A stretch of 64,000 nucleotides of DNA from Paraphotobacterium marinum (GTDB lineage: Bacteria; Pseudomonadota; Gammaproteobacteria; Enterobacterales; Vibrionaceae), in assembly GCF_002216855.1 (NCBI RefSeq), contig NZ_CP022355.1, positions 124,001 to 188,000 on the forward strand, in the 5' to 3' direction. Made by a program: the position numbers and the translations under genes. A model generated the notes under the pieces. The model searched no databases and was not told the origin of the DNA. It saw nothing but the letters and a program-made list of their open reading frames with translations. Of the stretch, positions 61,038 to 64,000 are shown piece after piece; position 1 is the stretch's first letter, and the number at the start of each line of letters is the position of its first letter.

Positions 61038-61514
61038 TTAGCCGCTAAATGGTATAGATGAGTGATGTAAAATTATTTTGACTTTTCCATCCTCATTTTT
61101 TTTGTAACCAAATGTGTACTCAACAGTCACAACACTTCCTGCAGAATCAGTAAAGTCATATTCTCCCATAGCAATAACAATATCGCCATCATCGAAGATT
61201 TGATGATTTTTAAAATCAATTTTTGACCATCTAGATAAAGCAAATCCCTTGTCTTCTGAAAAAGCTTCATCACCACCGACAAAATATGATAAGGCACCCT
61301 TTTTAGTTGGTCTAAATGGGCTAGATTTAGCTTTGGTCGGCTTAAATAAAACCTTACCATCACCGAAATTATAACCATAAAGCTCATCAATAATTGAAGA
61401 AGCTAGGGATTTGTAATCTTCATTTTTAGCGTATGACTCACCTATTAAAATAAGTCCATCAGCCCAAGATTTTTGCGCTAATTCTAATTCTAGAGATGTA
61501 ATTTTTGAAGTCAT
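61038..61514 (-). CDS. NTF2/SnoaL-like protein, cytoplasmic copy
   Basis: 158 aa from the ATG at 61514; a TTG at 61565 would add a short hydrophobic stretch. It is a paralogue of the gene at 61619. Both share LFKPTKA, F(R)xTKxxALSYFVGG, EDKGFAL and KIILHHSSxP. The predicted single-domain fold of alternating strands with an N-terminal helix fits the NTF2/SnoaL superfamily; relatives are sometimes labelled phosphoribosyl-AMP cyclohydrolase in databases, which the sequence does not support. No signal peptide with this start. Function unknown. Confidence 0.62.
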   Translation of the reverse strand: MTSKITSLELELAQKSWADGLILIGESYAKNEDYKSLASSIIDELYGYNFGDGKVLFKPTKAKSSPFRPTKKGALSYFVGGDEAFSEDKGFALSRWSKIDFKNHQIFDDGDIVIAMGEYDFTDSAGSVVTVEYTFGYKKNEDGKVKIILHHSSIPFSG

Positions 61515-61618
61515 TTGATTCAACCTATAAGTAATAATTATTTTTAAGATAAATATTATACACAAAAAATTGACATGACAATATCAAATATTAACTCCAA
61601 AGAAAATCAACTTTAATC

Positions 61619-62170
61619 TTATTCACTATAAGGTAAAGAAGAGTGCTGTAGAATAATTTTCAATCCATCTTTCTGGGTTTGAATGTAACCAAATGTATAT
61701 TCAACCTTCGCAGAATTTCCCTTAGTATCAGTGAAAACATAGTGACCCATAACGATAGCCAAATCATTATGAAAAAAAATCTGATCATTTGTAAATTTAA
61801 TATCTTTCCATGGTGCTAAAGCAAACCCCTTATCTTCATCAAAACTATCATTACCACCAACAAAATAAGATAACGCGCTTTCCTTAGTTCTTCTGAAAGG
61901 ATGAGTAGAAGCCTTAGTTGGCTTAAATAAAACTATATTATTGCCGTAATTAAACGCATACAATTGATTGATTAAGTTCAACGCTAATTGTCTGTAGTCA
62001 CCTTTTTTTTCATATTCGGCTCCAATATTAATTAAACCTTTAGCCCATTCATTCTGAATACTTTCAATTTGATTTAGAGTAATTTTGTTACTTTTGTTAC
62101 TTTCAGATAAAGCTTTAAAACTGACACATAACATTAATAAAGTAAAAATAACATTATAAAATTTAAACAT
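61619..62170 (-). CDS. NTF2/SnoaL-like protein, secreted copy
   Basis: Paralogue of the preceding gene, 183 aa from the ATG at 62170 (62179 is an alternative). It has a signal peptide: MFKFYNVIFTLLMLCVSFKALS, written here in two parts as FKFYNVIFTLLMLCVSF then KALS, with the cleavage site near ALS-ES. The mature domain shows LFKPTKASTHPFRRTKESAL, SYFVGGNDSFDEDKGFAL and LKIILQHSSLPYSE, like the other copy. Thus one copy is exported and one is probably cytoplasmic. Function unknown. Confidence 0.62.
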   Translation of the reverse strand: MFKFYNVIFTLLMLCVSFKALSESNKSNKITLNQIESIQNEWAKGLINIGAEYEKKGDYRQLALNLINQLYAFNYGNNIVLFKPTKASTHPFRRTKESALSYFVGGNDSFDEDKGFALAPWKDIKFTNDQIFFHNDLAIVMGHYVFTDTKGNSAKVEYTFGYIQTQKDGLKIILQHSSLPYSE

Positions 62171-62300
62171 ACCATACATCTCTAAAAATAAAAATTATAC
62201 AATTATGTATTACAGAAACTTGAATATAACAAAAGACATATACCAGTAATTTTCATATCTGTAACACTTTTGAGACTTTAAGTATCTAAACTACAGATAT

Positions 62301-62330
62301 AAAAAAGAGAAATATATTAAATATTTCTCT
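62301..62330 (-). terminator. rho-independent terminator of nifJ
   Basis: 10-bp stem AGAGAAATAT (62306-62315) / complement (62321-62330), loop 5 nt. On the minus strand the second arm is followed by a T-run (plus-strand A at 62301-62305). Lies 33 bp after the nifJ stop. Confidence 0.85.
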
Positions 62331-62362
62331 CCCATAGATTATTATTTATGAAGTAAGCAATG

Positions 62363-64000
62363 TTAGCTTTCTGTTTTTTTGTGTAATTTTGCCATCTCTT
62401 GTATTTTAGTCATTTGCTCTTTCGCATACTCTCTTGCTTTCTCTTTGAGTTCTTCCGCTGCATCAGAGTCAATGTTTTGTAATCTACTAAACCTACCTTC
62501 GTTATCCATGATAACATCAACGTCTTTTTGATAGATTTAGAGTCTAACTGCATACCGGGTTTATTTTTAGATTCATTTTCAGGATCAAATCTATACAACG
62601 GCCACATCCCAGAATCAACAATATTCTTTGTTTGTGTTACAGATTGAGATAGATCATAACCATGTGCTTCACAAGGACTGTAAGCAATAATTAAAGATGG
62701 ACCTGGATATGCCTCTGCTTCTTGAATTGCTTTAACAGTCTGATTTAACTGAGCACCCAAAGCAACTTGAGCAACATAAATATGACCATACATGCTCATA
62801 GTTAAACCAAGATCTTTCTTAATTTGTCTCTTACCTTTTGCGGCAAACTTAGCTATAGCACCTAATGGAGTAGCTTTAGATTGTTGTCCTCCAGTATTTG
62901 AATAACACTGTGTATCCATAACTAAGACATTTATATTTTCATTCATTGACAATACATGATCTAAGCCACCATAACCTATATCATAGGCCCATCCATCTCC
63001 GCCTATTATCCATATACTTTTTCTTATCAAGTCACTACTTACTTCTTCCAACATCTTCAAATTTGGATTATTTAATTTAGAAATCTGCTGACATAATTGT
63101 TTAATATTTTTTCTTTGCTCGGCTATTTCTTTTGCATTTGTTTGATTATTATCAAGAATAAGCTCAACTAAATCATCACTAAATAAATTTGAATATTTTT
63201 TTAATAATGATTTTGCTCTATCAAATTGATAATCCACAGATAATTTAAAACCAAAACCAAATTCTGCTGTGTCTTCAAACAATGAGTTAGCCCAGGCAGG
63301 TCCCTGCCCTTCTTTATTTTTTGAGTATGGTGTAGTTGGTAAGTTCCCACCATAGATTGAGGAACATCCAGTAGAATTAGCAATAAGAAGCCTGTCTCCA
63401 TATAATTGAGTGATAAGTTTAATATAAGGAGTTTCTCCACAACCAGAACAAGCTCCAGAATATTCAAACAAAGGTTCCATCAATTGAGATGTTCTCACAT
63501 CAATTCTTTCTATTTCATTTGGTTTTTTTTCTTCTAACTTAAGAAAAAAATCATATTTTTTAGCTTCAGTCGCCACATGTTCGAGCTGATTTTTCATATT
63601 AATTGCTTTAATGCCAGGATTTTTTCGATCTTTCGCAGGGCAAATTTCAACACATAAATTACAACCTGTACAATCCTCTGGTGCAACTTGTAATATATAC
63701 TTCTGTCCTTTCATATCCCGAGCTTTAACATCTAAACTTTCAATATTACTTGGTGCATTATTTAGAGAATCGCTTTCAACAACTTTAGCTCTAATTGCTG
63801 CATGAGGACATATAACAGTACAATAATTACATTGGGTGCATAAGTTTGATTGCCAAATTGGAATTTCATCAGCAAGATTTCTTTTTTCCCATTTCGTTGT
63901 GCCTGTTTCCCATGTACCATCAACTGGAAAAGCACTTACTGGAAGAATATCACCTTTACCTGCTAACATCATTGCAGTAATATTTTTCACAAAATCAGGA
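62363..64000 (-). CDS. nifJ: pyruvate:ferredoxin (flavodoxin) oxidoreductase, C-terminal half (frame interrupted, runs off the right edge)
   Basis: Oxidatively decarboxylates pyruvate to acetyl-CoA and CO2, reducing ferredoxin or flavodoxin. About 545 C-terminal residues of a protein near 1180 aa are visible. Two 4Fe-4S motifs are seen (CTQCNYCTVICPHAAIR and CTGCNLCVEICPAKDR), then YSGACSGCGETPYIKL and the TPP-binding region IIGGDGWAYDIGYGGLDHVL, and MDTQCYSNTGGQQSKATPLG. The frame breaks at the T5 run 62525-62529 (A on the coding strand). One more A reads SIKKDVDVIMDNEGRF, and the frame continues to a TAA at 62363-62365. The gene's N-terminal domains lie outside the window. Confidence 0.93.

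Noticed and set aside
61038-62170. Phosphoribosyl-AMP cyclohydrolase (HisI) pair
   Set aside because: The HisI metal-binding Cys/His pattern is not seen; the label is a known misassignment for this kind of protein.

Overview
The window is a stretch of chromosome from an AT-rich gammaproteobacterium, by eye about 30% GC. I infer the lineage from gene order. Several neighbourhoods match those of Enterobacterales and Vibrionales: rnfB-nth-gloA-rnt-grxD-sodB, yejL-yejM, sppA-ansA-yeaC-gapA, tig-clpP-clpX-lon-hupB-ppiD, galU-rssB, purF-cvpA-folC-accD-truA, asd-pdxB-mnmC-aroC-prmB and yfbV-ackA-pta. The low GC, the trimmed versions of some loci (an orphan rnfB, a short FimV-like protein, no dedD between cvpA and folC) and the A/T-rich spacers suggest a streamlined, perhaps host-associated lineage. 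I cannot name a genus from the sequence alone.

Layout. 1-5.2 kb: the 5' part of uvrB, three identical tandem tRNA-Asn genes, then an orphan RnfB-like ferredoxin, DNA repair (nth), glyoxalase I, RNase T, monothiol glutaredoxin and Fe superoxide dismutase. 5.3-10.1 kb: an RND efflux adaptor with a very long Asn-Thr-Gln repeat tail, and its RND pump. 10.1-16.4 kb: the envelope protein pair YejL/YejM, SppA, cytoplasmic asparaginase, YeaC and GAPDH. 16.6-21.4 kb: the stress operon prkA(yeaG)-yeaH-ycgB(spoVR). 21.5-26.1 kb: DsbB, YcgN, a double TM2 membrane protein, a TetR regulator, an LplT-like MFS transporter and the aminotransferase AlaA. 26.1-34.3 kb: protein quality control (PpiD, HU, Lon, ClpX, ClpP, trigger factor). 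34.4-46.7 kb: an Ap4A phosphorylase-like protein, tRNA-Arg, FolD, GalU, RssB, PurF, CvpA, FolC, AccD, TruA, a FimV-like protein, Asd and PdxB. 46.8-52.5 kb: MnmC, a TRIC/UPF0126 membrane protein, AroC, PrmB and RluF. 52.7-57.5 kb: tRNA-Tyr, XthA, YcaO, a VirK/DUF535 protein, RlmA and YfbV. 57.7-64 kb: AckA-Pta, two NTF2-like paralogues and the C-terminal half of pyruvate:ferredoxin oxidoreductase (NifJ).

The genes describe a facultative heterotroph. Glycolysis (GapA) feeds pyruvate to acetyl-CoA through NifJ, and Pta-AckA turns acetyl-CoA into acetate and ATP. Lon, ClpXP, trigger factor and PpiD handle protein folding and turnover. RssB normally delivers RpoS to ClpXP, and PrkA/YeaH/YcgB are typically stress-linked, so a general stress response is probably retained.

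The most striking sequence-level fact is that nine genes have broken frames, with eleven lesions in total. Every lesion can be repaired by adding one base to a short homopolymer, nearly always A/T, and the repaired proteins then have their normal family lengths. I think these are mostly consensus (base-calling) errors rather than decay, though this cannot be proven here. The most unusual real feature is the 495-bp array of 9-bp repeats in the RND adaptor. I did not find a CRISPR array, prophage, insertion sequence or a clear defence system. No gene-free stretch longer than 300 bp occurs except around tRNA-Arg (35229-35577), which holds that tRNA and its promoter.
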